Source of the DNA: Planctomyces sp.
GTDB taxonomy: Bacteria; Planctomycetota; Planctomycetia; Planctomycetales; Planctomycetaceae
Assembly: GCA_016795105.1 (NCBI GenBank)
Contig: JAEUIH010000007.1
Location: 124,001 to 188,000, forward strand
DNA: 64,000 nt
Reading direction: 5' to 3'
In this document: positions 35,394 through 45,791 of the stretch, in pieces
Numbering within the stretch: the first letter of the stretch is position 1
How the letters are laid out: each line of letters starts with the position of its first letter
Program-made: the position numbers and the translations under genes
The notes under the pieces: generated by a model
Seen by the model: only the letters and a program-made list of their open reading frames with translations
Told to the model about the DNA's origin: nothing
Databases searched by the model: none

Positions 35394-36659
35394 TCAATTT
35401 GCTGTTTGCCGAAAAACACCATCATGAACGACGGCAACGACTTTAGAGTCGGGGCTAAGTGCAGCAGGGCGAAAGTCTGAGTGATCTTCTGGGATCCTGA
35501 TAAGTGTTGCATTCCACGGTTCCCCGGCTACCTGTCGATACTTGATTGGATCAAGTCCAAGGACTTCAGCAGCACTCGATGTAATCATCTCAAGCAACTG
35601 ATTGTCCGTAACACCATCTGAGTCCTGAGCGGCAAGTTGCCAGTCTTTCCATAAATCCAGATCCGGATTGGACGCCCTGCTGTCCGTCCCGATCAAGACC
35701 ACACCTCCAGCACGCACGATCTCCTTCCATGGATGCTCTGCGTGGCCAAAATAGCGGTGAGTCCTTGGGCAGTAGACAACGCGAATCATCGGGTGCCCGC
35801 CAAGAAATTCGATCTCGACTTTGGTCAGATAGTTGCAGTGAACAGCAAGTGAGCGCTGAAGTCGAGCCATTGACCTGAAAAACGGCAGGATTCTTCGTCC
35901 GCCAGGAAACTGTGCAGGCCGCCATAAACCTCGATCCTGGAGGAATGACTGAAACGGACCTGTTCCGGAACTTAGTAGCTCAATCTCTTCTCGTGTTTCC
36001 GCAAGATGCATGGCGAGTGGAACGTGAACGGATCGAGCCAACTCCACCAATCCCTCGAATAGTTCTTCGCAGACACTGTAAGGTGCATGAGGACTCAATC
36101 CGGGCCTCAGATTTGGAATTCCAGCTGTCCTGACCGATGCAATGAACTCCTTCGCAACGCCAAGGCTCTCCTGAACTCGTTCGGTTGACAAACCAATGAA
36201 CTCACGAAACAGGATGAAATCAGTGGTCGTTTTCGAAAACGACTCGGCATCAAGTCGTTGTGTGGAGATCTCTCCAACCGCCTGAACTCCCGCGGATGCA
36301 ATTTCCTCGAGTCCATTCTGAATTGATACTTCAGCCTGAACGCCTGAAGATAATTGCTGACTGCGGAATGCAATGACGGCCTCGATCCACGAAGGAAACG
36401 GAGTCGGGGGGTGCAGTGGATTCCGCAACCCGGAAAACTCAAGATGAGTATGTGCATTCACCAAAGGAGGAATGCAGATCAGCGGCAATACGTTTGAACG
36501 ATCTTCAGGAGGAAGACAACCAATATCCATCAGGCGTTGATTCTGCAACGTTAGACGAACATTGGACAATGGCTGATCGCCTGGAGACCAGAACCATCGA
36601 ACATCGACGCATCCATCAGTTTGTGTAAGACTCTCCGGAAAACAAATGGTCTGATCCAT
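35394..36659 (-). CDS. Amidohydrolase, candidate aminofutalosine deaminase
   Basis: This 421-residue metal-dependent hydrolase belongs to the cytosine deaminase/SAH deaminase-like branch. Ligand motifs are NAHTHLEFS (two His), SPHAPYS, LAMHLAETREE with His and Glu, AVHCNYL and the zinc-binding Asp in GTDSRASNPDLDL. The block VVYCPRTHRYFGHAEHP is characteristic of hydrolases linked to the futalosine pathway, where aminodeoxyfutalosine is deaminated to futalosine before MqnB or a related step. It is the last gene of a run that starts with mqnA and mqnC, which supports that role. Substrate is inferred, not shown. Confidence 0.8.
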   Translation of the reverse strand: MDQTICFPESLTQTDGCVDVRWFWSPGDQPLSNVRLTLQNQRLMDIGCLPPEDRSNVLPLICIPPLVNAHTHLEFSGLRNPLHPPTPFPSWIEAVIAFRSQQLSSGVQAEVSIQNGLEEIASAGVQAVGEISTQRLDAESFSKTTTDFILFREFIGLSTERVQESLGVAKEFIASVRTAGIPNLRPGLSPHAPYSVCEELFEGLVELARSVHVPLAMHLAETREEIELLSSGTGPFQSFLQDRGLWRPAQFPGGRRILPFFRSMARLQRSLAVHCNYLTKVEIEFLGGHPMIRVVYCPRTHRYFGHAEHPWKEIVRAGGVVLIGTDSRASNPDLDLWKDWQLAAQDSDGVTDNQLLEMITSSAAEVLGLDPIKYRQVAGEPWNATLIRIPEDHSDFRPAALSPDSKVVAVVHDGVFRQTAN

Positions 36660-36685
36660 TTCCCTGCCTGTTCCCCCTGAGAACT

Positions 36686-39124
36686 TCAGTGAGCACTCGG
36701 CAGCGGCTGCTGACTGTACAGCAGATTGCTGTCTACCGGTTCTTCAGAATACGCTGCAATGATACCGCGACGCTTGAGATCCTGTTCCCGAATCACGGTG
36801 CGAATCATGTGCACAATCGAAAACAACAGGAAACAGCCTGCCGGAAGAAGGAACCAGCCATGAAATCGAATGGCGCCGCTTTCATCCTTCCAGCAAAACG
36901 GAACCATAAACCCTTCAATGCCGGATGCTCGTGTCTGCAGAGTCGCAATCGCATTGAAACACAGATGAAATGTGATTGTCGGAAACAGACTGCGACTGTA
37001 CACCGCCAGCAATCCCAGAAGCAGGCCCAGCAAAGCTGCGTTAAAGGCCTGTTGAGGAATCATGTGGATGATCCCAAACATCATGCTGCTGATCACAATT
37101 GCGATCGCGAGGCGGCCTCCCCGAGCCAGACCACTCAGAATGAATCCGCGAAATGCCAGTTCTTCACAGATTGCGGGTGTCAGAGCATAGACCACAACCA
37201 GCAGCCAAAGCGGTTCATGCCCGGACTGAATTCGAGACATCGCTTCACGAACATGCTGCGGAAGTTCCGGAAATACACGCTGGGCAACCAGAAAGTGACT
37301 GAACTCGTAGCTCAATGGAAACGCAAACACGGCCATGCCGACGGCCAATAACATAGATATCAGCTTTGGTTTACGCAGCCGAAACGTCGCTCGTGGACTG
37401 GTCGTCAGCAACAAACCCATAAAGACAGCCGGGCATGCCACCATCACCAGCTGCTGAACGACGATTGTTCGCAGAATCAGCCTGCCCGAGTTCGGGCCGC
37501 TGATATCCGGAGTCAGCCATGTCATGGCGGCGAAGTGCAGCATCAGAATCAGGACAAAACAGAAGACAGCCTCAGGAAATGCGGGCACTGCATCTTTCGT
37601 GCGAATCAACGAGGTGATCCAGGATCGCAGATCAAACTTCTCTGCTTCGCGGAACAAAACGTCTTCGCGACTGTAGAGATCGATTGCCCACCAAAGGGCC
37701 AGCATGGCGTAACCGAGACTCGAAACGAGAACCGGGATGGCGTAAACAACCAGTCCGACAGACTGGGGTGAATCCAGCAACAGTCCCCTGAGAAGCAATG
37801 CAACGTTGACGACCGGCAATACACTGTAAAGCGGCGTCATTTCCACAGAAGGCGACAGACAAAACATCGTGAGCCCCATGACCACCATTAACAATGGTGT
37901 CAGGTAATACTGCCCCTCCTTTGTAGATCGTGCAAATGTAGCAAGCGCAAGACATAGCGCACTGAAGAATGCCGCCAGTGGGATGAGCAGGATCACCATC
38001 CACAACAATGACTGCATGCCGGGCAATTCCAAACGTACTGTCTCGGTCAGCCCGGAACCAAATGACTTGACCATCTGTTGGCCCGTGATTCCCATACTGA
38101 GCAGATTGAGAATTGCCGTTCCAATGCTGAACAGAATGATCGTAAGGAACTTTCCCAGCACAATCTCAACTCGGCGTGCCGGAGAGATCAGCAGTGTTTC
38201 CATCGTACCGCGTTCTTTCTCGCCGGCACCAAGATCAATCGCAGTATAGAACGCGCCCGTCAGAGACATAATGACCAGCATTGCAGGGAAAAGCTTGCTC
38301 CAGACACTGGCAGAAACCTGTTCAGCACGAGCAATCTCAAGCCAGGCAAAGCGACCGGGACTCTGCAGTTCCACCGGAAGTGATGCAGCCGCAAATGTGT
38401 TCTCGCGAATGGCGTTTTCCCACCGCAAGAGAGCGCCTCTTACTCGAGCGAATGCCACTGCCGATTTATCGTCTGCTCCGTTGCTGACAACCAAAATTGG
38501 GGGAAAGCCTGCCGCTCCGTTGCCTGAACTCTGATTCCTGACCATTTCTTCAAGTTGATGGAGTGATTTCTGATAGCCCGGTGGAATCATCACCAAAACC
38601 TGAATACCGCTTTGAGCGAATCTCCGATTGAGTTCCTCCTGTGCATCCTTCAGCTTCAAGTCCTGAGCACGTATCCGCCCACTGGCTCGTTGTTGCACCA
38701 GATTTAGCTCCTCATGGGTATCCTGCCCATGCACTGAACGGAACATAGATGCCAGAGACCGTGCAGCTTCGATCAGTTGCTCCGGGCTCGCCTCGCCGGG
38801 ACGGAGTGGCGTCTTGTTCGATCCTTCTGCACCAGACTCTCGGACGACTCGCAGGCTGGGTGCATCGTCTGCCCCACCTTCAAACCACTGAATTGCAAAG
38901 CCCTGTTCATCCAGCAGAGAGGGTACCGCCGGGAGCTCCTGGTCGTTGAGTACAACGACAGTGTGCCGCTGCTCACCGAATGTCAGCATCATTTCAACAA
39001 TGCCAAGGCCGAGCAGCGGATACATCAGCACCGGAAGGATCGTGATGATGAACAGCGTTCGACGATCTCGCAGCTGATCGCGAACTTCACGCAGAAACAC
39101 GAGTCGGATGTTCTTCCAGTTCAT
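36686..39124 (-). CDS. ABC-2 permease fused to CPBP intramembrane protease
   Basis: This 812-residue membrane protein is a fusion. Residues 1-450 are a NatB/ABC-2 permease: [20 protein letters not shown] at the N-terminus, a periplasmic loop (about 45-260), then [29 protein letters not shown] and five or six membrane segments. Residues of about 500-790 are a CPBP/Abi protease with its three motifs: EELAFRG near 652, FGIIH near 686 and HLCFN near 721. It overlaps the ATPase gene by 4 bases (ATGA), so the two are translationally coupled. The exported substrate is unknown. Confidence 0.9.
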   Translation of the reverse strand: MNWKNIRLVFLREVRDQLRDRRTLFIITILPVLMYPLLGLGIVEMMLTFGEQRHTVVVLNDQELPAVPSLLDEQGFAIQWFEGGADDAPSLRVVRESGAEGSNKTPLRPGEASPEQLIEAARSLASMFRSVHGQDTHEELNLVQQRASGRIRAQDLKLKDAQEELNRRFAQSGIQVLVMIPPGYQKSLHQLEEMVRNQSSGNGAAGFPPILVVSNGADDKSAVAFARVRGALLRWENAIRENTFAAASLPVELQSPGRFAWLEIARAEQVSASVWSKLFPAMLVIMSLTGAFYTAIDLGAGEKERGTMETLLISPARRVEIVLGKFLTIILFSIGTAILNLLSMGITGQQMVKSFGSGLTETVRLELPGMQSLLWMVILLIPLAAFFSALCLALATFARSTKEGQYYLTPLLMVVMGLTMFCLSPSVEMTPLYSVLPVVNVALLLRGLLLDSPQSVGLVVYAIPVLVSSLGYAMLALWWAIDLYSREDVLFREAEKFDLRSWITSLIRTKDAVPAFPEAVFCFVLILMLHFAAMTWLTPDISGPNSGRLILRTIVVQQLVMVACPAVFMGLLLTTSPRATFRLRKPKLISMLLAVGMAVFAFPLSYEFSHFLVAQRVFPELPQHVREAMSRIQSGHEPLWLLVVVYALTPAICEELAFRGFILSGLARGGRLAIAIVISSMMFGIIHMIPQQAFNAALLGLLLGLLAVYSRSLFPTITFHLCFNAIATLQTRASGIEGFMVPFCWKDESGAIRFHGWFLLPAGCFLLFSIVHMIRTVIREQDLKRRGIIAAYSEEPVDSNLLYSQQPLPSAH

Positions 39125-39873
39125 ACCGGAATCTCCTCGTCGCGTCTTTGTATCAGATCAAAAAACAGTTCTTCCACATCGGGCTGGCGATAACGTTCGG
39201 CCAGTTCCTCAAGTGTCCCTTCTGCCAATATTCGACCTCGATCAATGATCGCAATTCGATCACAGAGCTTCTCAACTTCACGCATGATGTGAGTTGAGAA
39301 AATGATGCACTTGCCCTGGTCACGAAGTTTCGCAACAGCCTCCAGAACCGCACGCGAGACCAGCACATCAAGCCCTGAGGTAGGCTCATCAAAGATGATG
39401 ACCGGCGGATCGTGGACAATGGTTCTGGCAATCGAGACCTTCTGCTTCATACCGGTCGACATTTTTCCGCCCAGCCGGTCACGGATCTCGTTCATCTTTA
39501 GTGTTTCGAAGATCTTCGCAAGTCGATCCTGGAGTCGATCTTCCGGAATCCCGTAAAGACGACCGTAGTACTCCACCATCTCCCAGGCCGTCATCCGGTC
39601 ATAAATGCCCGTATTGCAGGACATAAATCCGATGCGAGAACGAACTTTCTCGGGATCCCGGACGACATTCACGCCATCCACTTCGACGACTCCGCGCGTC
39701 GGGCGAAGAACGGTGCTGAGAATCCTCAGACATGTCGTCTTACCGGCCCCATTCAGTCCGAGCAGCCCGAAAATTTCACCGGGGCGCACTTCGAACGAAA
39801 CGTCGTCCACCGCACGAAAGACACCGTGCCGTGGACCGGCGAATTCCTTCGTCAATCCCTGAACTCGTATCAT
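39121..39873 (-). CDS. ABC transporter ATP-binding protein (NatA type)
   Basis: This 250-residue ATPase has Walker [10 protein letters not shown], a Q-loop, the signature [18 protein letters not shown] (the LSGGQ position reads MSTGM), Walker [13 protein letters not shown] and the H-loop in FSTHIMREV. The layout is that of NatA/ABC-2 exporters, and it is coupled to the permease-CPBP gene. It lies 108 bases after mqnC in the same direction, so it may be part of the mqn transcript or have its own promoter there. Confidence 0.93.
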   Translation of the reverse strand: MIRVQGLTKEFAGPRHGVFRAVDDVSFEVRPGEIFGLLGLNGAGKTTCLRILSTVLRPTRGVVEVDGVNVVRDPEKVRSRIGFMSCNTGIYDRMTAWEMVEYYGRLYGIPEDRLQDRLAKIFETLKMNEIRDRLGGKMSTGMKQKVSIARTIVHDPPVIIFDEPTSGLDVLVSRAVLEAVAKLRDQGKCIIFSTHIMREVEKLCDRIAIIDRGRILAEGTLEELAERYRQPDVEELFFDLIQRRDEEIPV

Positions 39874-39981
39874 GAACGCATCACCTGAGCGACTGCCGTT
39901 GGTTTTCTCCGGTCCCTCTTCCGTGCAACTCTAACACACAGACCGCAAGTCAACCGAATCCTCGGGTGATGACCAAAATGA

Positions 39982-41118
39982 TTATGGCTGCAGAATCGGC
40001 AAAGTCGGAACCGACGGCGCTGAGCGGTCGCCGGCCATCTCATCAATATATTCGTAAAACACGTTTCGCTGACGTGGAATGTACCCCACGTTCTGAATAC
40101 AGGCACGAATTCGGTCGACAGTTAGATGATGGACAGTCCCTGCCTGAGAAACGACGTTCTCTTCAATCATCAGGCTGCCCATGTCGTTGGCACCAAACAA
40201 GAGCGCCAACTGCCCGACTTTCTCACCCTGAGTCACCCAGGATGACTGAATGTTCGGAACGTTATCGAGATACAAGCGACTCACAGCCTGAGTCTTCAAA
40301 TACTCGAACGCTCCGGCAGGAGGTAAATGAGACATGTCTGTGTTCTCAGGCTGAAACGTCCAACATATGTAAGCCGTAAACCCGCCGGTCTCATCCTGCA
40401 GCTGCCGAATTCGCTCAAGGTGTTCAATCCTCTCAGCCAATGTCTCGATATGCCCAAACATCATGGTGGCGGACGACTTGCCACCGATCTGATGCCAGAC
40501 TCGCATCACATCCAGCCAGTCGTCCGAAAGAACCTTCCCGCGAGTAATCGACTTTCGGACTCGATCCACAAGAATCTCACCGCCTCCTCCAGGCAGACTT
40601 CCCAGACCGGCATCTCGAAGTCGTTCCAAAACAGTTCGCAGCGGAAGTTTGCTGATCTTTGTGAAGTGGTAAATCTCAGGCGGACTGAATCCATGAATGT
40701 TTACGCCCGGAAAATTCTGCTTCATCGTGCGCAGCGTGTCTTCATACCATTCCAGCGGAAGCTTTGGATGTAACCCGCCCTGCAGAAGAATCTGTTCGCC
40801 GCCCAGTGCTACAGTCTCTTCGATCTTCTTCAACAGCACGTCCATCGGAAGGACATAAACTTCCGGATGATTCGGCGGTCTGTAGAACGCACAGAAGTCA
40901 CACACCGCCGTACACGCGTTCGTGTAGTTGATGTTCCGATCAATGTTGTAGGTACGAAAGGGTTCGGGATGCAGTCGACGAGTCACAGCGTCCGCCGCGG
41001 CACCGATCGCTGCAAGGTCATGAGACCGCAGGAGTTGCAGTCCTTCGTCCGGAGTAAGTCTCTGACCGTCTGCTGCTTTTTCAAGCAGGAACGAGATCTC
41101 TGAAGATGATGTCAACAT
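39982..41118 (-). CDS. mqnC: Cyclic dehypoxanthinyl futalosine synthase (radical SAM)
   Basis: This 378-residue radical SAM enzyme closes the spiro ring of dehypoxanthine futalosine in the alternative menaquinone pathway. The [4Fe-4S] cluster motif is Cys69, Cys73 and Cys76 in NACTAVCDFCAFYR. Other marks are EQILLQGGLHPKLPLEWYED, GFSPPEIYHFTKIS, LPGGGGEILVDRVRK and a C-terminal MGSLMIEENVVSQAGTVH. Its start overlaps the 3' end of mqnA by 38 bases, so the two are co-transcribed. Confidence 0.94.
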   Translation of the reverse strand: MLTSSSEISFLLEKAADGQRLTPDEGLQLLRSHDLAAIGAAADAVTRRLHPEPFRTYNIDRNINYTNACTAVCDFCAFYRPPNHPEVYVLPMDVLLKKIEETVALGGEQILLQGGLHPKLPLEWYEDTLRTMKQNFPGVNIHGFSPPEIYHFTKISKLPLRTVLERLRDAGLGSLPGGGGEILVDRVRKSITRGKVLSDDWLDVMRVWHQIGGKSSATMMFGHIETLAERIEHLERIRQLQDETGGFTAYICWTFQPENTDMSHLPPAGAFEYLKTQAVSRLYLDNVPNIQSSWVTQGEKVGQLALLFGANDMGSLMIEENVVSQAGTVHHLTVDRIRACIQNVGYIPRQRNVFYEYIDEMAGDRSAPSVPTLPILQP

Positions 41119-41899
41119 CGGGATTTACCAAACCATGCCGAGCAGCCAAATCACAGAACAGCCGCAATCCACTCCGCTCAGCGCTTGTCAGGTGATAATG
41201 AAGATTCTTTGTCAGATAGTTGTGAGCCAGGTCTTCCGAGATTCCAAGCCGAGGAGCCTCAGTGCGAGCAATCTCCGACAGCCTCGAAATACCCAGGTCA
41301 CGAGCACGCGAAAGTGCTTCTTCAACGCCCTCGGTCTGAGCATCTCGCCGAGCAACCCACATTGCAAAGACGAAGGGCAGTCCTGTCCAGTCGTACCACA
41401 TCCGTCCGAGGTCGATTACCTCCTCAAACTTTTCGGATGGAGTATGCATGGCTCTGTCGCCAATCAACAAAATCCCATCCGCTGTGGAATCAGAAAACGA
41501 GGATTCCATCGGAAGTCGCTCGGTTGCCGGAAAGACCCCGTATCGCTCCGCCAGAACTACTCGAGTCAAAGCCGCACTAGTTCTGGACCCCTCGTCCAGG
41601 GCCAGCCGCTGGATTCGACCGGGATGAGTTCGACAGTAGAGCTTTACACTCAACACTTCCCCGCGGGCCGCCACACAGGCATCCGATACAATTTCATAGC
41701 CCGGTCGACGGAAATACTCAACAGACGGAATTAATGCCACATCCAACTGCTCAGCAGCAAGCGCATCCGCCAGACGACTCGGATAATCCAGAATCAAGTC
41801 TGCGGACGGCAACAACCCATCCAACCCCTCTACGAGTGGACGGGAGTTCAGGTAACTAACAGCTCCAATTTGCATCGTGGCGACGGAAACAGGGGACAT
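41081..41899 (-). CDS. mqnA: Chorismate dehydratase
   Basis: This 272-residue enzyme converts chorismate to 3-enolpyruvylbenzoate, the first step of the futalosine route to menaquinone. Family motifs are IGAVSYLNSRPLVEGL, LDYPSRLADALAAEQLDVAL, IPSVEYFRRPGYEIV, ALDEGSRTSAALTRVVLAE, LLIGDRAMH and WYDWTGLPFVFAMWVAR. The start is uncertain: 41899 (MSPVSV) or 41875 (MQIGAV), neither with a strong ribosome site; the frame open to 41965 is longer than the family needs. It leads the mqn/ABC/amidohydrolase run. Confidence 0.93.
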   Translation of the reverse strand: MSPVSVATMQIGAVSYLNSRPLVEGLDGLLPSADLILDYPSRLADALAAEQLDVALIPSVEYFRRPGYEIVSDACVAARGEVLSVKLYCRTHPGRIQRLALDEGSRTSAALTRVVLAERYGVFPATERLPMESSFSDSTADGILLIGDRAMHTPSEKFEEVIDLGRMWYDWTGLPFVFAMWVARRDAQTEGVEEALSRARDLGISRLSEIARTEAPRLGISEDLAHNYLTKNLHYHLTSAERSGLRLFCDLAARHGLVNPDVDIIFRDLVPA

Positions 41900-42138
41900 G
41901 GGAACAATCCGTTCGAGAATCCGGAGGGACAGTCGATCTCGTCGATGAGCTACCCCACCAAACACAGTATAAATAGAGGAGCCAGACGCTCAACTGCCGA
42001 TGAGTGAATCATTCAGGTTCTGAGGTAAGTCGTCTGGATTTGCTCGGATTCAGGAATCCGATGGCAACCCTTTGAACAAACCGATTGGACAAGTAACCGC
42101 CTCATGGCGAAGAAATTAACAGCGAACAGAAGCGTGAT

Positions 42139-43461
42139 ATGAATAGTGAATCGAGAGGAGACGGAAAACTGCGGATCGCACTGGTGGGTTGCGGAACGGT
42201 TGGTTCCGGTGTGATTCGGATTCTACGCGAGAGTACACGGTTACTTGAACTCCGAACCGGACGAACGTTTGAACTTCGATATGTTGTGGTGCGAGATCGT
42301 TCAAAACAGCGACCGGTCTCCCTTGAGGGTTGTCAGGTCATCACCGACGTGGATCCGATTCTGCGTGACTCTGAAATTGATGTCGTGATTCAGGTCATGG
42401 GCGGAATTGAACCCGCCCGAACACGGATGCTGCAGTTTCTGGCTGCTGGAAAAGATATCATCACCGCGAACAAAGCACTTCTGCATGCTCACGGGCAGGA
42501 GCTGTTTGAAGCAGCAAGTCGAGCCGACAAAACGATCTGCTTTGAAGCAGCGGTGGCCGGGGGAATTCCAATTATCGCAACGGTGACACAATCGCTTGCC
42601 GCGAACAGAATTCTCTCGATTGAGGCCATACTGAACGGGACGAGCAATTTCATACTGTCGCGTATGCTGGACTGCGGTCAAACCTACGAGGAGGTATTGC
42701 GTGAAGCGCAGGATCGAGGCTATGCCGAAGCCGATCCGGCGATGGACGTTGATGGGACGGATGCCGCCCAGAAGCTGGCCATCCTGACTCAACTCGCTTT
42801 TGGAACACGAGTCCAGCTGACGGATATCGTTCGCCAGGGAATCCAGAACCTGGAACTTCAGGACCTGGAGGTTGCCGCAGAACTTGGATATCGAATCAAA
42901 CTGCTGGCAACATCAAAACTTGCGAAAAAGAAGCTGGAAATCAGCGTCCAGCCGACTCTTGTGCGTTCGGACCGAGCCATTGCGCAAACGAATGGAGCCG
43001 ACAACATTGTGGCGATTGAAGGAGATGCTGCAGGACTATTGCGACTCTCCGGTGCTGGTGCAGGTCAAATGCCAACAGCCTCAGCCGTCGTGGCCGATCT
43101 GATCGACTACGCATCGGGACGTGCTGCGATTACGTTCAAATCACTCCTGAGAATGCAATCGCTTGAACAGGTCCCCCTGCTTCCTCAGGAAGAACTCAGT
43201 CGTCGCTACTATCTGCGAATGACAGTCGCCGACCGCCCTCATGTTCTGGCGGACATCGCTGATATTCTCGGTCGCCATGAAATCAGCATCAGCAGTGTCC
43301 GACAGGATGAAACCCCCGAGGATGAAGGCGAGGAAGCCGTTGCTCGACTCGTTATCATGACGCATCGAACAACAGAAGGAAGGCTGCGTGCAGCCGATCA
43401 GGAACTCTCGTCACTGTCGTCCCTGAAGGGGTCATGTATTCGCCTGCCGGTGTCAGATTGA
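42139..43461 (+). CDS. hom: Homoserine dehydrogenase
   Basis: This 440-residue NAD(P)-dependent enzyme reduces aspartate semialdehyde to homoserine, the branch to threonine and methionine. The Rossmann motif is ALVGCGTVGSGVI. Substrate-site motifs are TANKALLHAHG, FEAAVAGGIPII, ILNGTSNFILSRM and DVDGTDAAQKLAIL with catalytic Lys. The C-terminal part from about residue 355 is an ACT domain (YYLRMTVADRPHVLADIADI), usually giving threonine feedback. Upstream at 42045-42060 is a small palindrome CGGATTC AG GAATCCG. It is divergent from mqnA. Confidence 0.95.
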   Translation: MNSESRGDGKLRIALVGCGTVGSGVIRILRESTRLLELRTGRTFELRYVVVRDRSKQRPVSLEGCQVITDVDPILRDSEIDVVIQVMGGIEPARTRMLQFLAAGKDIITANKALLHAHGQELFEAASRADKTICFEAAVAGGIPIIATVTQSLAANRILSIEAILNGTSNFILSRMLDCGQTYEEVLREAQDRGYAEADPAMDVDGTDAAQKLAILTQLAFGTRVQLTDIVRQGIQNLELQDLEVAAELGYRIKLLATSKLAKKKLEISVQPTLVRSDRAIAQTNGADNIVAIEGDAAGLLRLSGAGAGQMPTASAVVADLIDYASGRAAITFKSLLRMQSLEQVPLLPQEELSRRYYLRMTVADRPHVLADIADILGRHEISISSVRQDETPEDEGEEAVARLVIMTHRTTEGRLRAADQELSSLSSLKGSCIRLPVSD

Positions 43462-43491
43462 CCTGGCACTCCTCGTCGAAAAAACTTCGTC

Positions 43492-44499
43492 CTATCGTCG
43501 AAAATCCTGGGGCGCATGATTCATCACGGCTGCGATCGTCTGATTATGGAGCAATCCATTGGTGACGATCATTCCCTGATTGGCCTTCAGAGACGCACCA
43601 TGATGGAACTCAACATCGTGACCATGGATGTCAGTGACCCTCCCCCCGGCCTCTTCGACAACCAGAACCCCGCCTGCATGGTCCCAGATTTTCTCGACAT
43701 ACCCTTTTTTTGTCGGCAGTCGAAGGTACAGGTCTGCATCGCCACGAGCGACAGCGAGGTACTTGCATTGACTGTCAATTCTGAACGGTTCACGACGGAT
43801 CCCAAGTTCTGCCGCAATCATTCCCGACCAGTCGTGGGCACTGTGTCCTGATTCGACAGACTCACAGAACCTTGCATCACCTGAATTGCCGGTGGACGTG
43901 ACTTTCAGCCGCGATGCTGCCGTCGTCGTTGGCCCCAATGGTTGAGACCAACTGCCCTGCGTCCGAACGGCCCAGGCAAGAACTCCGGCTCCCGGACCAG
44001 ATTCGCCCGCGTTCGGAGACATGTTCGGGCACCCCAGAATTCCGACTTCGATCCGGCCATTCACGATCAATGCAAGAGAAATTGCATACTGTTCTCGCCG
44101 AAGAAAGCCTTTTGTGCCGTCGATTGGGTCGAGTGTCCAAAAGCGATCACAGTGTTCCTGCTGACCACCTCGATCAATCCAGCGACAAACATCGTCTCCG
44201 CTCCCCATGATTCCGACACCCGCCAGATGCTGGACCACCTGTCCCAGGAATGCTGAACCAGATTCAGCTCGAAGTTCGGCAGCACCCTCTTCGCCGATGA
44301 CGGGGTCGTCCGGGAACATCATCTCCAGATGGCGACATACGATCGCCTGACTGGCAAAGTCAGCCACTGTGACCGGGCTTTGATCCTTTTTAGCCAGCAC
44401 TTCAGGCGTGATTTCCGCCTGAACGCGGCGACAAACGTCGGCAGCTTTGCGAACAGCCTCCAGCCCAGCCTGCAGTTCTCGATCAAAAAGCCCCGACAT
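43492..44499 (-). CDS. 3'(2'),5'-bisphosphate nucleotidase-like (inositol monophosphatase family)
   Basis: This 335-residue Mg-dependent phosphatase is of the CysQ/HAL2 type. Motifs are QSPVTVADFASQAIV, the metal site GEEGA, LDPIDGTKGFLRREQYAISL and WDHAGGVLVVEEAGGRVTDI. The family hydrolyses PAP/PAPS produced in sulfate assimilation, or inositol phosphates; the TKGF form favours the nucleotidase. It lies 44 bases after lpxB and probably shares its transcript, and converges with hom. A GGGGGAA precedes the start. Confidence 0.88.
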   Translation of the reverse strand: MSGLFDRELQAGLEAVRKAADVCRRVQAEITPEVLAKKDQSPVTVADFASQAIVCRHLEMMFPDDPVIGEEGAAELRAESGSAFLGQVVQHLAGVGIMGSGDDVCRWIDRGGQQEHCDRFWTLDPIDGTKGFLRREQYAISLALIVNGRIEVGILGCPNMSPNAGESGPGAGVLAWAVRTQGSWSQPLGPTTTAASRLKVTSTGNSGDARFCESVESGHSAHDWSGMIAAELGIRREPFRIDSQCKYLAVARGDADLYLRLPTKKGYVEKIWDHAGGVLVVEEAGGRVTDIHGHDVEFHHGASLKANQGMIVTNGLLHNQTIAAVMNHAPQDFRR

Positions 44500-44543
44500 C
44501 CGATTCCCCCGTTTGTACTCATTTCAAAAGTTCAGTTTCACCG

Positions 44544-45791
44544 TCACGCCGCATGGCGATCCGTTGCGGATCGCTGGCGATCCGTTGTGGTTCGCTGGCC
44601 GTCGTCAGCTTGTCGCTGGGAATCGTGAGAGATCCGCTCGCGTTGCAGGGCAGGAATCTCGCTCAACAAAAGCTCGGCTGTTCGTCGAATCGCGCCCGTT
44701 GCTGTCGCATGGCCGGAGAGCAGTGTCATCGACTTTCGCACAGATTCCAAGTGTTCAGGGGATGATACCCACTGAATGAGAATCTCGCTGATTTTCGAAA
44801 TCGCCCGTTCGGGATCGCCGCTTGAAACGAACTCCGGAGCGACTTCGTGGTCCGCCACCAGATTCGTCAAAGTGATAAACCGGCAATTCTGCAGGAATCG
44901 GGATGCAAAATGGCCCACCCGTCCAACCCGATATAACACAACACCCGGCTTCCCTCGTCCCAGCAATTCAAGACAGATCGAACCGCTCACCATCAGGCAA
45001 CACGATGAAGCTTCGATCACTTCGGAAGTTCGACCAACGAAGTATTCGGGCTCAACTTGAATTCCCAGAGACTGTCGGATGCTTTCGCACATCTGCGTGT
45101 GCTCTTCTCGATAGTTTCCGACTACCCACCTGATTCCGGGTATCGCCGCTGAAACTCGAGCCACTGCTTCAAGCATAACGGGCCAGTTCTTCTGCACTTC
45201 ATGGTTGCGAGACCCCGGAAGCAGGCCAATCACACGAGCCCCCGGCTCTCCCTGGAGCTTGCGAATCAGTTCATTGTCAATGGCCGTTGATGCCACCGCA
45301 TCAAAAAAGGGATGTCCAACCCACGTTGCTTTGACACCCCGTGATCGATACCACTCGTACTCAAATGGCAACGCACAAATCACATGGTCAACCCACTTCC
45401 GGACTCGTCGAATTCTCCACGGTGCCCATGCCCAAAGCTGGGGTGGTAAAAAGTAAAAGACCGGGATCCCTCGTTCGCTGGCCGCCTTTGCAATCCACCA
45501 GTTAAAACCCGGAAAGTCGATCACGACAACGGCATCGGGCCGGTCCTCATCCAGCCGAACCCTGGCCTCATGAACGAGTCGCCGAAACTTGAAGATCAGC
45601 GGCAGGACTCTCAGAAAACCCATCACTGCCAGCGTCGTCAGGTTGAAAATCAATCGGCAGCCGGCTTCTTCCATCGCAGGACCGCCAAACCCAACTGCTT
45701 CAAATGCAGTATCACGCGCCCGAAGCTCTCGGATCAGTCGCGCTCCATGTTGATCACCACTTGGCTCGCCAGCTGAGAAAAAGATCTTCAT
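44544..45791 (-). CDS. lpxB: Lipid-A-disaccharide synthase
   Basis: This 415-residue glycosyltransferase joins two glucosamine-lipid precursors in lipid A synthesis at the inner membrane. N-terminus KIFFSAGEPSGDQHGARLI is diagnostic; further motifs are AVGFGGPAMEEAGC, VVIDFPGFNW, YFLPPQLWAWAPWRIRRV, VGHPFFD, LLPGSRNHEVQKNWPVML and SGSICLELLGRGKPGVVLYR. The start at 45791 has GGAAG upstream. The last 30 residues are a family-foreign tail of imperfect heptads (QRQADDG, QRTTTDR, QRSATDR) encoded by 21-bp tandem repeats. The gene implies a lipid A outer membrane. Confidence 0.95.
   Translation of the reverse strand: MKIFFSAGEPSGDQHGARLIRELRARDTAFEAVGFGGPAMEEAGCRLIFNLTTLAVMGFLRVLPLIFKFRRLVHEARVRLDEDRPDAVVVIDFPGFNWWIAKAASERGIPVFYFLPPQLWAWAPWRIRRVRKWVDHVICALPFEYEWYRSRGVKATWVGHPFFDAVASTAIDNELIRKLQGEPGARVIGLLPGSRNHEVQKNWPVMLEAVARVSAAIPGIRWVVGNYREEHTQMCESIRQSLGIQVEPEYFVGRTSEVIEASSCCLMVSGSICLELLGRGKPGVVLYRVGRVGHFASRFLQNCRFITLTNLVADHEVAPEFVSSGDPERAISKISEILIQWVSSPEHLESVRKSMTLLSGHATATGAIRRTAELLLSEIPALQRERISHDSQRQADDGQRTTTDRQRSATDRHAA
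44555..44617. repeat. Three 21-bp tandem repeats inside the lpxB tail
   Basis: Units 44555-44575 and 44576-44596 match GGCGATCCGTTG(C/T)GG(A/T)TCGCT, and 44597-44617 is a diverged third copy. Since 21 is a multiple of three, they extend the protein by heptads without breaking the frame. Confidence 0.85.

Noticed and set aside
39121-39873. ABC ATPase as a sodium exporter NatA
   Set aside because: The NatA-like layout is shared by many ABC-2 exporters; nothing in the sequence fixes sodium as substrate.
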